Source: Bradyrhizobiaceae bacterium (GTDB lineage: Bacteria > Pseudomonadota > Alphaproteobacteria > Rhizobiales > Xanthobacteraceae). Taken from it: 64,000 nucleotides of DNA. Each line of letters opens with the position of its first letter. Position 1 is the first letter of the stretch. The notes beneath the pieces were generated by a model. It was not told where the DNA came from. It saw only the letters and a program-made list of their open reading frames with translations, and did no database searches. Below are positions 54,475 through 63,505 of the stretch, piece by piece. The stretch spans positions 54,491 through 118,490 of the forward strand of contig CANKHA010000006.1 of the NCBI GenBank assembly GCA_947481685.1, read 5' to 3'. Position numbers and translations under genes: made by a program.

Positions 54475-55965
54475 TTAGGCGCTGGCAGGCAGCCGGCGCT
54501 GCTTGACCATTTCGATCAGCGGCGGCGCAAAGACCGCCAGCAGCGCGATCAACAGCAAAACCAGCGCAATCGGCCGCGACAGGAAGATCATGCCGCTGCC
54601 GTGCGAGAGCGTCAGCGATTGCCGCAGCGTATTCTCGAACAGCGGCCCGAGAACGAGGCCCAGGATCATCGGCGCCGCCGGCCAATCATACCGCTTCATC
54701 AGCCAGCCGATCACGCCGAAGGCGAGCATCAGCCAGGCATCTTCCACATTGTTGGCATGGGAGATGACGCCAGCGAGACAGATCGCGAGAATCGGCGGAT
54801 AGATCCAGCTGTAGCGGACCTGCAGCAGGCGGGCGAACAGCCCCGCCATTGGCAGGTTCAGCACCAGCAAGATCACGTTGCCGATATACATGCTGGCGAT
54901 CACCGCCCACACCAGCTGCGAATTGGTGGTGAACATTTCCGGGCCGGGGCGCAGCCCGAACATGATGAGCGCGCCCAGCATGACGGCAGTGGTGTTCGAA
55001 CCGGGAATGCCGAGCGCGAACATCGGCACCATCGCTCCCGCCGAGGCGGCGTTGTTGGAGGATTCCGGTCCGGCCACACCCTCGATCGCACCTTTGCCGA
55101 AGCGCGACGGATCTTTCGCGACTTTCTTTTCAACGATGTAAGAGACAAACGTCGCGATGGTCGCGCCTGCGGCAGGTAAACAGCCGATGATGAAACCGAT
55201 GCCGGTGCCACGCAAAATGGCTTTCCAGGACTGGCTCCATTCCTCCCGATTGGGTAGCACCCGCCCGACATTCAGGATCGGATCGGCACCGGCCGTTGTG
55301 CAACTCGCAAGCACTTCTCCGATACCGAACAGGGCGACCGTGAGCACGATGAAGTCGACGCCGTCGAGCAGCCAGGTTTGATCAAAATAGAAACGCGGTA
55401 CGCCAACCTGCGGATCAACACCCACGGTGCCCAGCAAAAGGCCAGCGACGCCCGCTGCCAGCCCCTTCATCACCGAGCCACCGACCGCCGCCAAAGCCGT
55501 GAGGCCGAGCAGCACCAGCATGCAATATTCCGGCGGGCCGAAGGCTAGTGCGATGCTGGACAGCGGCGGCGCCAGCAACATGAGACCGAGCGTGCCGAAA
55601 GTGCCGGCAATAAAGGAACCGATGGCAGCAATGCCGAGCGCCACCCCACCGCGGCCCTGCTGCGCCATTTTATAACCATCGATGGCGGTCATCACCGAGC
55701 TCGACTCACCCGGCACATTGATCAGCACCGACGTAAGCGTGCCGCCGTATTGCGCGCCGTAATACAGGCCCGCAAACATGATGATGGCGCCGGTCGGGCT
55801 CGAGCCGTAAGTCAGCGGCAGCAGCAAAGCGATCGCGGCCGAGGGCCCGATGCCAGGCAGCACGCCGATGATCTGGCCGAGAAACACGCCGGCAAAACAC
55901 ATCATCAGATTCGTGGGCGTTGCCGCCGCCGCAAAACCCTGCATCAGATCGGCGAACGGTCCCAT
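54475..55965 (-). CDS. tctA: Tripartite tricarboxylate transporter, large membrane subunit
   Basis: 496 residues, about twelve transmembrane helices. TctA signatures: GVLPGIGPSAAIALLLPLTYG, GLYYGAQYGGTLTSVLINVPGE (quoted in part), SIALAFGPPEYCMLVLLGL, and ALGIPGSNTTAVMLGALIMFGL. It forms the ion-coupled permease for carboxylates. Last gene of a complete tctC-tctB-tctA operon with two bases between it and tctB. Confidence 0.94.
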   Translation of the reverse strand: MGPFADLMQGFAAAATPTNLMMCFAGVFLGQIIGVLPGIGPSAAIALLLPLTYGSSPTGAIIMFAGLYYGAQYGGTLTSVLINVPGESSSVMTAIDGYKMAQQGRGGVALGIAAIGSFIAGTFGTLGLMLLAPPLSSIALAFGPPEYCMLVLLGLTALAAVGGSVMKGLAAGVAGLLLGTVGVDPQVGVPRFYFDQTWLLDGVDFIVLTVALFGIGEVLASCTTAGADPILNVGRVLPNREEWSQSWKAILRGTGIGFIIGCLPAAGATIATFVSYIVEKKVAKDPSRFGKGAIEGVAGPESSNNAASAGAMVPMFALGIPGSNTTAVMLGALIMFGLRPGPEMFTTNSQLVWAVIASMYIGNVILLVLNLPMAGLFARLLQVRYSWIYPPILAICLAGVISHANNVEDAWLMLAFGVIGWLMKRYDWPAAPMILGLVLGPLFENTLRQSLTLSHGSGMIFLSRPIALVLLLIALLAVFAPPLIEMVKQRRLPASA

Positions 55966-55967
55966 GA

Positions 55968-56420
55968 TCAGATTCCCAAAGGCCCAACGGGCAAGCCGAC
56001 ATTCAGCCAGGTGCGGAAGATCAGGAACAACACGGCAGTCGTTGCCGCCGATACCAGCACCGAGGAAATGATCGGTAGGCGTTCGATGAATGCAAACATG
56101 AACAGCAGCATCAGAAATACCGCCGGGCTGAATCCCATGGGCTCAAGCCCGGCAATGCCGGCCGCGAAGGTAGCAAGTACGATCAGCGGCTTGCCGATCG
56201 GATCTTCCGCTTTCGCGTCATCTTTTTGACGGAAGAGATTGATCAGCACCGCAACGGTGAGCCCAACCAGAAGAATGCCGTACCACAGCGGCATGAATCC
56301 CGATTGCGGCGCAAAACCCTCCCACAAAGGCATACGGATCGCGGCCCCGACCCACATCAGGCCGAGAGCCACGAAGAAAGCGGCGAGCACGAGCTCGCCG
56401 ATCGCCACCCGATTTTGCAT
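55968..56420 (-). CDS. tctB: Tripartite tricarboxylate transporter, small membrane subunit
   Basis: 150 residues, four hydrophobic helices: VLAAFFVALGLMWVGAAIRMP, PLWYGILLVGLTVAVLINLF, IVLATFAAGIAGLEPMGF and FMLLFMFAFIERL-like segments. The family is poorly conserved in sequence but position between tctC and tctA and the WEGFAPQSGFMPLW loop support it. Works with TctA. Confidence 0.88.
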   Translation of the reverse strand: MQNRVAIGELVLAAFFVALGLMWVGAAIRMPLWEGFAPQSGFMPLWYGILLVGLTVAVLINLFRQKDDAKAEDPIGKPLIVLATFAAGIAGLEPMGFSPAVFLMLLFMFAFIERLPIISSVLVSAATTAVLFLIFRTWLNVGLPVGPLGI

Positions 56421-56431
56421 CGTTTAACCGC

Positions 56432-57394
56432 CTACTTCTTGAGGAGGTCGCGATAGAGCTTGTCCTGGTCGTCGAGGAACTTGACGAAGTTTGCACCGGC
56501 GATGGGCGCTTCCGACGCCGCATTGTCTTTCAGGTAGGCTTTGAACTGCGGCGACGCGACAACCTTCTGCATCACGCCTTCCCAATATTTGGCGGCTTCA
56601 GCCGGCGCGCCCTTCGGGATCGCGACGCCACGCCACATCTGGAACGGCGGTGCGTTGATGCCCTGCTCTTTCATCGTGGGCACATCCGGTAGCATGGCAA
56701 AACGCGTATCGCGGAACACGCCGATGGCACGCACAGCCCCCGATTTCATGTGTCCCATGAATTCCAGCGGATTGCCGAGCGTTGCGTGCACATGACCGCC
56801 GAGCAGCGCGGTGAGAGCTTCACCGCCGCTGTTGAAGTTGATCATGTTCAATTCAGTGCCGGTGGTCTTCGCCAGCACCGTGACGGCCATGACGTCGGTG
56901 GTGCCGCCGGTGGAGAAGTTATAGGTCTTCGGCGGCTTGGCTTTCGCATCCTTCACGAAATCCGCCGCCGTCTTCCACGGCGAGTCGCCCTTCACGAAGA
57001 AGACGAAGTCATCGAGCATGACGTTCATCACCGGCTGAACTTCCGTCAGAGTTTTCGCCTCAGGCATCAGGATCGGTGTGATCTGCGTCGTACCGTTGAC
57101 CAGGATCAACGTGTTCGGATCGGCTTTGCGGCTTGCACTCATGTAGCCGACACCGACCGCGCCGCCACCACCCGGCTTGTTGACCAGAGCGATCGACACC
57201 GGAACGAGTTTCTCTTCCGTCATCACCTTGTGGATGACGCGCGCCATGATGTCGGCGCCGCCACCCACGGCAAACGGAATGACGAATTCAACATCCTTGG
57301 TGGGCTTCCAGTCCTGCGCCGAAGCCAATCCACTTTGCGCAGCAAAAGCTAAAGCCGCTGCCGCGTAGACAAAGTTATGCCGTAGCTTGGTCAT
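56432..57394 (-). CDS. tctC: Tripartite tricarboxylate transporter substrate-binding protein
   Basis: 320 residues with signal peptide (AALAFAAQSGLASAQ). Bug/TctC fold: KDVEFVIPFAVGGGADIMARV, ALVNKPGGGGAVGVGYMSAS, NTLILVNGTTQITPI, and ALLGGHVHATLGNPLEFMGHM. Presents a carboxylate to TctA-TctB, the genes of which follow directly. Distinct in sequence from the other TctC protein at 27.4-28.3 kb. Confidence 0.93.
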   Translation of the reverse strand: MTKLRHNFVYAAAALAFAAQSGLASAQDWKPTKDVEFVIPFAVGGGADIMARVIHKVMTEEKLVPVSIALVNKPGGGGAVGVGYMSASRKADPNTLILVNGTTQITPILMPEAKTLTEVQPVMNVMLDDFVFFVKGDSPWKTAADFVKDAKAKPPKTYNFSTGGTTDVMAVTVLAKTTGTELNMINFNSGGEALTALLGGHVHATLGNPLEFMGHMKSGAVRAIGVFRDTRFAMLPDVPTMKEQGINAPPFQMWRGVAIPKGAPAEAAKYWEGVMQKVVASPQFKAYLKDNAASEAPIAGANFVKFLDDQDKLYRDLLKK

Positions 57395-57516
57395 GTGATC
57401 CTCCCGGAGATCGTATTGTTTTATTTATTTGTTTGTTTATTGCGTGGACTATGCGGGGGCCTCTCCACCCCGTCAATGGGACGGGATGCCGCCTTTCGAC
57501 CAATAGCCGGGAGAAA

Positions 57517-58788
57517 TTAGGAGCGCGGCGCGGGCAGAATATCGAGTAGATAGGACTCGTTGCCCACGTTGGTGACCGTGCCGGCAAGCTTCATGGTCGC
57601 CACTTCAATCAGGAACAGCATGCTGCTGCCCGGGCCGGTCTTGGCGCCGCCGGTGATTGCTGCGTAGCGGCCGTCGGGCGTTATCACAACGCCACGCGGG
57701 CGCGACGGGCCGCCATCCGGTGTCGGCACATCAAGCCGCGCGACTTCAGCCGGCTGCGCGGCCAGCGCCTTGCTCACATCGATCAACGAGACGGTGTTGC
57801 TCCGGAAACAGGTGGCCACGACATGCTTGCCATCGTGAGTGAACGCCGCCGAGAAAGGACGTGTTGCGACCGATGCGTCGTCAGTTCCGACCATCACGCG
57901 CGCCCGTTCGGCATCGGGTGAGCCGGCGGCGGCGCGTTCGATATCGATGAACGAGACGGTGCGGCCTTCCACCCCGGTCTGGGCGCTCTCCCGATTGGCG
58001 ACGGCAAGGAGCTTGCCATCCGGGCTCACGGCAAGACCGAATGGTCCTGCCTCGACCGGCACGCGGGCAAGCTCGGCTTCCGGATCGCCGGCGAGAGCAC
58101 GCTTGAGATCGATCACGGAGACGTCGTCGGTGCCTCCGTTGGCAGTGAAAATGTAACCTGCGCCGACGGCGACACCATTCGGATCGGGAAAATTTCCATA
58201 CGTGGGATGTGGACCGGGATGCGGACTTGGAATGGGATCCGCGCCGTTCTGCTTCTTCACCGCCATCGGGATTTGCCGCACGACCTTGCGGGTTGCGACA
58301 TCGATCACCGTAATTTCTGCGCCGCCGTCTTCGCGCTCCGGCGCTTCGGCACAGCTCACAAGCAGATATTTATCGTCGGGTGTTATCGCGATTCCGACAG
58401 GGCCACCCCTTTCGGTCGCGATCAGATCGGCAATCGCCTTGGTGGTATTGTTGCTGGCAGGATCGAGTGCTGCAGCAAGATCGACCACGGTGATGATACC
58501 GGGATGGCCATGCTGGAAATGGGCAGCGGCGGCGGGCGTCGCGCGGCCGGAATGATTGACCACATAGGCATAGCGCCCGGTCTTCGGGACCACGACGTTG
58601 ACCGGCTGTCCGCTCGCAACGGTGTCGGGGACGCCATCGCCGTCGGAATCGACGTCGGGCGTTACGCGGATGCGGTTGATGATGGCTTTGGGAGTGCCGT
58701 CGTTGGACGGGTCGAGCGCGCGGCGCAGGTCGACGACAGAGAGGACGTTATCCCACCGCCCGCTGACCAGGATGTGACAATTTTCCAT
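57517..58788 (-). CDS. YncE-like beta-propeller protein
   Basis: 423 residues. Repeated propeller blades with the YVTN/YncE rhythm: ILVSGRWDNVLSVVDLRRAL, GRYAYVVNHSGRATPAAA, GIAITPDDKYLLVSCAE, GVAVGAGYIFTANGGTDDVSV, GLAVSPDGKLLAVANRESA, AFTHDGKHVVATCFRSNTVS and GVVITPDGRYAAITGG. No signal peptide is apparent at the chosen start. An Asp-rich DVDSDGDGVPD loop near residue 45 resembles calcium-binding repeats. Substrate unknown. It follows rpmJ on the same strand. Confidence 0.82.
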   Translation of the reverse strand: MENCHILVSGRWDNVLSVVDLRRALDPSNDGTPKAIINRIRVTPDVDSDGDGVPDTVASGQPVNVVVPKTGRYAYVVNHSGRATPAAAAHFQHGHPGIITVVDLAAALDPASNNTTKAIADLIATERGGPVGIAITPDDKYLLVSCAEAPEREDGGAEITVIDVATRKVVRQIPMAVKKQNGADPIPSPHPGPHPTYGNFPDPNGVAVGAGYIFTANGGTDDVSVIDLKRALAGDPEAELARVPVEAGPFGLAVSPDGKLLAVANRESAQTGVEGRTVSFIDIERAAAGSPDAERARVMVGTDDASVATRPFSAAFTHDGKHVVATCFRSNTVSLIDVSKALAAQPAEVARLDVPTPDGGPSRPRGVVITPDGRYAAITGGAKTGPGSSMLFLIEVATMKLAGTVTNVGNESYLLDILPAPRS

Positions 58789-58822
58789 TGCTCATCCCGG
58801 GGGTCGAAGTGGGGAAACAGGC

Positions 58823-58948
58823 TCAGCCCTGGCGGGCTTTGAAGCGCTTCTGGGTCTTGTTGATGATATAGACCCGGCCCTTGCGGCGCACGAGCCGATT
58901 GTCGCGGTGCCGACCACGCAATGATTTCAATGAGTTACGGATTTTCAT
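58823..58948 (-). CDS. rpmJ: 50S ribosomal protein L36, cysteine-free form
   Basis: 41 residues, start at ATG 58948. Matches the alternative L36 (YkgO-like) form: [40 protein letters not shown] (quoted in two parts). No zinc-binding cysteines. It is the shortest coding gene here and is clearly real by its conserved basic sequence. The propeller gene follows 34 bases on. Confidence 0.93.
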   Translation of the reverse strand: MKIRNSLKSLRGRHRDNRLVRRKGRVYIINKTQKRFKARQG

Positions 58949-59040
58949 GACAACATTTCCTTCATTCCGAACCCGGAGCCCGGAAGGGATTTCCGACGAT
59001 TTTCTGTATGGGGTTTTCATAAATAGGGACGCCCGGAGTG

Positions 59041-59826
59041 TCAATATCCGAGGATTCGGAGCCACCGCCGGAAAAGACTGGTTTTCCTGGGCGCTGAAGG
59101 TACCCGGCGTCTTACGAAGTCGAGCACCCGGGCTACCCAAATTGCTCCGGCCCGCTCTGGGTGAAGGTGATGATCGTTCCTGTCAGGATGCCTGAACCAC
59201 TCGTTCAGCAACCGCGTCTCCGTATCGATGAAATCCGGGGTGAAATCGAGATAATCGATCCCGTCCTCTACGCAGCCGGCACGCAGCATCTCGTTGTACC
59301 GAAGCGTCAGATCCGTGCGCTCGCGGTAGCTGGCCTTCACTTTCGCGCGCAGCAAAGAAATCTCGCCTTCAAGGGCTCCATCCTGCAAGGTGGGCAATGT
59401 CGCGCTGGTGGCGATGGGACAATAGCCCGCCGCCTTGATCTCCCGCAGAAACGCCCGATAAGCCGAAATCGACGCCAAGAGTTGCGCATCGACACTTTCC
59501 CCGCGACGCTGCGCGCGCAGCCAAATGACAAACCCGCAGTCCACCTCACCGATTTGAAAGATCGGGATCACGCCGCGGCGATATGGCAACAGCGAGGATC
59601 GATATTGAACGAGCGCCTGCGTTTTCGACGTGGGGTGACGCAAACCGACTGCCGTGGCTCCACGGACAAGTTCAAATACGCACGGCGTTTTCCCGAACAG
59701 CCCTGCTTCGTATGCCGCCCGCGGCACTCGCAGATGACTGTCCCCGAGGAAATGGAGAGTATCGAGCACAGGCTTATCCACCGCGTCAGAGCCTGTATTT
59801 GTCGAACGGTCTGTCATCGGTGCCAT
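59041..59826 (-). CDS. SGNH/GDSL hydrolase-like protein, glycan-associated
   Basis: 261 residues. N-terminal [12 protein letters not shown] carries the GDS(H) block I of SGNH enzymes, and near the C-terminus [13 protein letters not shown] carries the block V Asp-x-x-His. The middle has EVDCGFVIW (block II-like Gly) and an Asn-containing RLLNEWF. The layout resembles polysaccharide-modifying SGNH proteins that remove or add acyl groups. It is divergent from the methyltransferase gene of the same glycan cassette. Catalytic competence is not certain: block III is weak. Confidence 0.6.
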   Translation of the reverse strand: MAPMTDRSTNTGSDAVDKPVLDTLHFLGDSHLRVPRAAYEAGLFGKTPCVFELVRGATAVGLRHPTSKTQALVQYRSSLLPYRRGVIPIFQIGEVDCGFVIWLRAQRRGESVDAQLLASISAYRAFLREIKAAGYCPIATSATLPTLQDGALEGEISLLRAKVKASYRERTDLTLRYNEMLRAGCVEDGIDYLDFTPDFIDTETRLLNEWFRHPDRNDHHLHPERAGAIWVARVLDFVRRRVPSAPRKTSLFRRWLRILGY

Positions 59827-59872
59827 ATTGGAATTGGAGGGTTAATGCCGAACTCTGCTGCACTGGAAGCAT

Positions 59873-60940
59873 ATGACGGTTTGCGTTATGGCATTCTCTC
59901 GCATGGAGCCTGTGATGCCGCCAATCCCCGCGCTGCAAACGAACAATGGAACGTATGTCGGTCGATACTGGACCGAGCACTCCGTTTTGCGCCGCTACGT
60001 TCCATCGGACAAAGAGCTCAAAATCCTTTCCTTCGGCTGCTCTACCGGCGAGGAATTGCTCACGCTTCAGTTGCTCTTCCCCAATGCCCATTTATATGGC
60101 TGCGATAACGATTGGAGCAACCTCGCCAGGGCGCGTGCTGTCCTGAAGGACAACGCCGTTGTTTTTCACTCGAACGACGAAGAGATCCTGCGCCATGGTC
60201 CGTTCGATATCATTATCTGCAATTCCGTGCTGTTGCGGCCAACAAGGCTTGTCGAAAAAATAAAGACAGCCATCGATCCAACGGAATGGAGCAGCGTGGT
60301 CGCGACGCTTGATCAGGCATTAAAACCTGGCGGCATCCTGCAGATCATCAATTCCAATATTCCTTTTCGCCTGCACCGGGCCGCGTCAGGGTACGAGGCA
60401 TTGCGCAGCCCGCTGATCCTTGGCCCGAACTATACAGACCAGTTTGACCTGAATGGAAAACACCTTTGTTCCGCTGTGCCGGGAACAGGTTTTTCGGCAA
60501 TTTTGAACCGCCATCTCGGCGAGGCAGAATGGCGATTGATGCGCCCCACCGATCTGGAAGACGTCCATTTTCGGAAGTCCGGCGGCGATACACGAGTCGT
60601 GCCGGTCGAAAACGAAGCCATTCCAAACATGAATGCCGCGGGCACGGTCGCTTCAGGATCGACAACCTATCGGCCCGAAATAAGCGAAGACCGAAGACCC
60701 TCCACGCACACCGAAATCGACGTACACTGGACCGCTTTCAAAAATGGGGACGTACGGTTGCACCGAAGCGCGCGCCGCGTTTGGTTCGACGGTTCAATCG
60801 CAAGCTCGACCAAAATCGAGATCGACATGACAGGTCCGGTGGCAGGTGTTTTTATCGAATCTGCTATCGGACGCAGATCAACTCGTATTTCGATGGACCT
60901 GCTTCTCGGAGCTCGCGCGAGCCAAACCCATTTGCTTTGA
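59873..60940 (+). CDS. SAM-dependent methyltransferase with C-terminal unknown domain
   Basis: About 355 residues. Class I methyltransferase in the first ~200 residues: KILSFGCSTGEELLTLQLLF (SAM motif I), LYGCDNDWSNLARARAVL, FDIIICNSVLL and QALKPGGILQIINSNIPF. The last ~130 residues match nothing known to me and look beta-rich. The start is unsettled: ATG 59873 has only GGAAG upstream, whereas a strong GGAGGG precedes ATG 59844 in another frame, so a frame change near 59870-59910 is possible. First gene of a four-gene run with tight spacing. Confidence 0.75.
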   Translation: MTVCVMAFSRMEPVMPPIPALQTNNGTYVGRYWTEHSVLRRYVPSDKELKILSFGCSTGEELLTLQLLFPNAHLYGCDNDWSNLARARAVLKDNAVVFHSNDEEILRHGPFDIIICNSVLLRPTRLVEKIKTAIDPTEWSSVVATLDQALKPGGILQIINSNIPFRLHRAASGYEALRSPLILGPNYTDQFDLNGKHLCSAVPGTGFSAILNRHLGEAEWRLMRPTDLEDVHFRKSGGDTRVVPVENEAIPNMNAAGTVASGSTTYRPEISEDRRPSTHTEIDVHWTAFKNGDVRLHRSARRVWFDGSIASSTKIEIDMTGPVAGVFIESAIGRRSTRISMDLLLGARASQTHLL

Positions 60941-60958
60941 GATTGGGCTAAACCTGTG

Positions 60959-61513
60959 ATGACGGATAGCAATCTGCAGAATGACGTGATCGCTCTGGTG
61001 CGTGATTTGCGTAATCACCGCAGCGTCGAGACGAACTGGCCGGCATTTAGAGAACTGGTAGAAACGCACCTGCCCGAACTGCTCCGCACGGTGTCTACAC
61101 GCTGGCTCATCTCTATTTGTGACACCTACGTGGACTTTGGCGAACCACTACGCGCCCGCCACGCGATGAGCATTTCATTTTTCGTCAACATGCTTCGCCT
61201 GGCGGAAACAGTAAAATACGTCCGGCCGGACGTGAGCGCAGAGAGACTTGCGGAAGCGAGAGGCGCTCTGATCCCTCTTTACGATGAAGTTTGCACCTTC
61301 TCCATCGACAAGCAGGATGTTTTTCTTAATCTGACGCGCCGCTTCAATGCGCTTTTGTGCGACGACCCGGTCATGGAGGCGATCTGGCGGGAAATCCTCA
61401 AACGATTGCACGCCGGTAACAATGTCATCACCGAGATGGCGCACGGGTCCCCGGTCGAAGCGCGCTACTTTCCTCTCGACCCTCGTGGTCTCACCGACAA
61501 TTACGGCCGTTAG
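60959..61513 (+). CDS. Protein of unknown function in the glycan cassette
   Basis: 184 residues from ATG 60959 (GTG 60956 precedes). Predominantly helical: NDVIALVRDLRNHRSVE, RELVETHLPELLRTV, ISFFVNMLRLAETVKYV, AEARGALIPLYDEVC and AIWREILKRLHAG. No motif or membrane segment is recognised. The stop is immediately followed by the GTG of the pyruvyltransferase gene, so it is part of the same operon. Confidence 0.6.
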   Translation: MTDSNLQNDVIALVRDLRNHRSVETNWPAFRELVETHLPELLRTVSTRWLISICDTYVDFGEPLRARHAMSISFFVNMLRLAETVKYVRPDVSAERLAEARGALIPLYDEVCTFSIDKQDVFLNLTRRFNALLCDDPVMEAIWREILKRLHAGNNVITEMAHGSPVEARYFPLDPRGLTDNYGR

Positions 61514-62914
61514 GTGAGCGGGGTGCTCGCTCCAAGAATACCCTCTCGTGAAAAGCTGGGGCACGTCGCCGTCCTGAATTTCACCGGCGATCGATCCAAC
61601 TGGGGCTCGCAGGCCACGAGCTGGGAGTTGCTGCGCTTCCTTCACAGAGCTTTCCGCTGGGACCGCTCGACACGCCTCACCCTGCTGCCGTTATTGCCGC
61701 GACATGCAATCGATCGCGAGATCGAAGACAACAGTGGAACTGCGTTACTTGCCGCCCTGCTGGATATCGTGCGCGGTAAACCATCGGCTTCGAGTGTCGA
61801 GTTGGTGTTGCGCGTGGCGCGTATTCGCTATGGCGGCTGGATCGATCAGATCGCGGATGCCGACATCTTTTTCTTCCAGGGCGAAGGCACGATGGCGGGC
61901 ACAGATTTTGTCCGCGGCATGCGGTTGCTGCTGCTGCCGATTATCGCCAAGCACATCTGGCGAAAGCCCGTCCTTTCGCTCAACCAGACACTGTTCTCCG
62001 CCGATGAGGCGTTCACAGAACTCCTGACGGAAAGCCTGCGCTCATTCGATCTTATCGGATGCCGTGAAATGGCTTCCTACGCGTTTGCCCGGAGCCTGGG
62101 ATTGAACGAGGCCGTACTGATACCCGATATGGCATTCAACGCCGCCCCTTTTGAGTTAGGGAAAGCGGCAATTATCCCTTCAAACGATCGGTATTTTTGT
62201 CTCGTAGGATCGGCGTTGCGCGCCGAATCCAATCAGGCGAGGGCGGTCGTAAAGCTCGCCCGGCGGATCATCGATCGAACCGGAATGCAGGTTTTTGTGG
62301 CGGGATCGGTCGGAGCAGATTTGTCTTTAACCAAAGTCGCCCGAAAGATGCTCGGCGAAGATAAAGTGGCGGCGGTAGACGGCACGGCGGGATATCAGGA
62401 ATTTGCCGAGACATTGCGACAGTGCGCGTTTTTGCTTGGCGGCCGCTATCATTCGGCGATCGCAGCAGCCACGGTCGGGACGCCTTACATTCCGACACGC
62501 TCCAATACCTACAAAACGGAAGGATTGAATGCGCTTCTCGATTGGCCTTTTGAGGTCCGCGAGATCGGCAAGGACGACGATGCAATCCTGGCCGACGTGG
62601 ATCGCCTTTGCGAGAATCGCAGCGCCCTTCGTTTACACTTGAATGATCAGGTGTTCAGGGTGCGCGAGACGTTGCGGATAGCCGAAGACTGGCTCCGCGG
62701 AATTGCCGATGGAGAGAGCCGCGCAGTCCCACCGCAGTTGAAGCCGGCGATACCGGCATCGCTTTCATCATGGCAAGAGATCGCAAAACCTTATATCGAC
62801 GCGGCTCGGCGGCAAACGGCGCATTTGAAATATTCGACGTCTCCAGATGAAGAAGCCATCATGGGAAAGCCCGTTGACGTCGCTGCCTGGCCCCCCGAAT
62901 TTGCAGCCCAATAA
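61514..62914 (+). CDS. Polysaccharide pyruvyl transferase family protein
   Basis: 466 residues, GTG start directly after the previous stop. Pattern of the pyruvyltransferase (CsaB/WcaK-like) family: FTGDRSNWGSQATSWELLRF near the N-terminus, DADIFFFQGEGTM, KPVLSLNQTLFSAD, FDLIGCREMASYAFARSLGL, and C-terminal FLLGGRYHSAIAAATVGTPY with the conserved RYH. Adds ketal pyruvate to surface glycans. C-terminal ~70 residues form an extra helical segment. Confidence 0.8.
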   Translation: MSGVLAPRIPSREKLGHVAVLNFTGDRSNWGSQATSWELLRFLHRAFRWDRSTRLTLLPLLPRHAIDREIEDNSGTALLAALLDIVRGKPSASSVELVLRVARIRYGGWIDQIADADIFFFQGEGTMAGTDFVRGMRLLLLPIIAKHIWRKPVLSLNQTLFSADEAFTELLTESLRSFDLIGCREMASYAFARSLGLNEAVLIPDMAFNAAPFELGKAAIIPSNDRYFCLVGSALRAESNQARAVVKLARRIIDRTGMQVFVAGSVGADLSLTKVARKMLGEDKVAAVDGTAGYQEFAETLRQCAFLLGGRYHSAIAAATVGTPYIPTRSNTYKTEGLNALLDWPFEVREIGKDDDAILADVDRLCENRSALRLHLNDQVFRVRETLRIAEDWLRGIADGESRAVPPQLKPAIPASLSSWQEIAKPYIDAARRQTAHLKYSTSPDEEAIMGKPVDVAAWPPEFAAQ

Positions 62915-62929
62915 TTGGAAGAGCCCAGC

Positions 62930-63505
62930 GTGATCATCTCAGACCAGCCACCACTCCTGTTCGTCCACATTCCAAAAACGGCGGGCGTCAGCATCTCAAG
63001 AGCGCTTGTGGAGGGCAACACGAAGCATCCGCTTTGCATCAAGAGCAAGCACGAGACGGCTGCCGCGTTCATTGCAAGGAACGGCCCAGAAGCCTTCCAT
63101 GGCCGCCACACCTTCTCTGTCGTCCGTCATCCACTCAACCGCTTTCTTTCCCAGTATGCTTTTATGAAAAAACACCAGGACAAGTGGCCACAGTTTGAGT
63201 CGCTTCGGTCCCCCGACGATTTCGTCGATGCCATCGAACGGAATGACACCAACATCATTATTCGAATCGAACAGATCCTCCCTCAGTGCGCCTACATCAC
63301 GTTGGACGGCGCTATTTGCGTCGATGACGTGTTGAGGCACGAAGCGATTGAGAGCGAGTTTCGCAACTTTTGCGCAAAAATCGGCTTGGCTCCGAGACAC
63401 CTTCCGCAAGCGAACAGAACAAACGCGAAGCTGTCACCGTCAGAGAAAGTGAAGGCCTTTGTGACGCACTATTACGCGGAGGATTTTCGGCTGTTTGGCT
63501 ACTAG
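62930..63505 (+). CDS. Sulfotransferase family protein
   Basis: 191 residues from GTG 62930, which has GGAAGAG about seven bases upstream; a TTG at 62915 is possible. Cofactor PAPS-binding motifs are visible: 5'-phosphosulfate loop FVHIPKTAGVSISRAL and 3'-phosphate motif VVRHPLNRFLSQYAFM. This is the short bacterial Sulfotransfer_2-like type used on glycans. Fourth gene after the methyltransferase, so it likely sulfates the same surface polysaccharide. GC content here is lower than in the housekeeping part. Confidence 0.85.
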   Translation: MIISDQPPLLFVHIPKTAGVSISRALVEGNTKHPLCIKSKHETAAAFIARNGPEAFHGRHTFSVVRHPLNRFLSQYAFMKKHQDKWPQFESLRSPDDFVDAIERNDTNIIIRIEQILPQCAYITLDGAICVDDVLRHEAIESEFRNFCAKIGLAPRHLPQANRTNAKLSPSEKVKAFVTHYYAEDFRLFGY

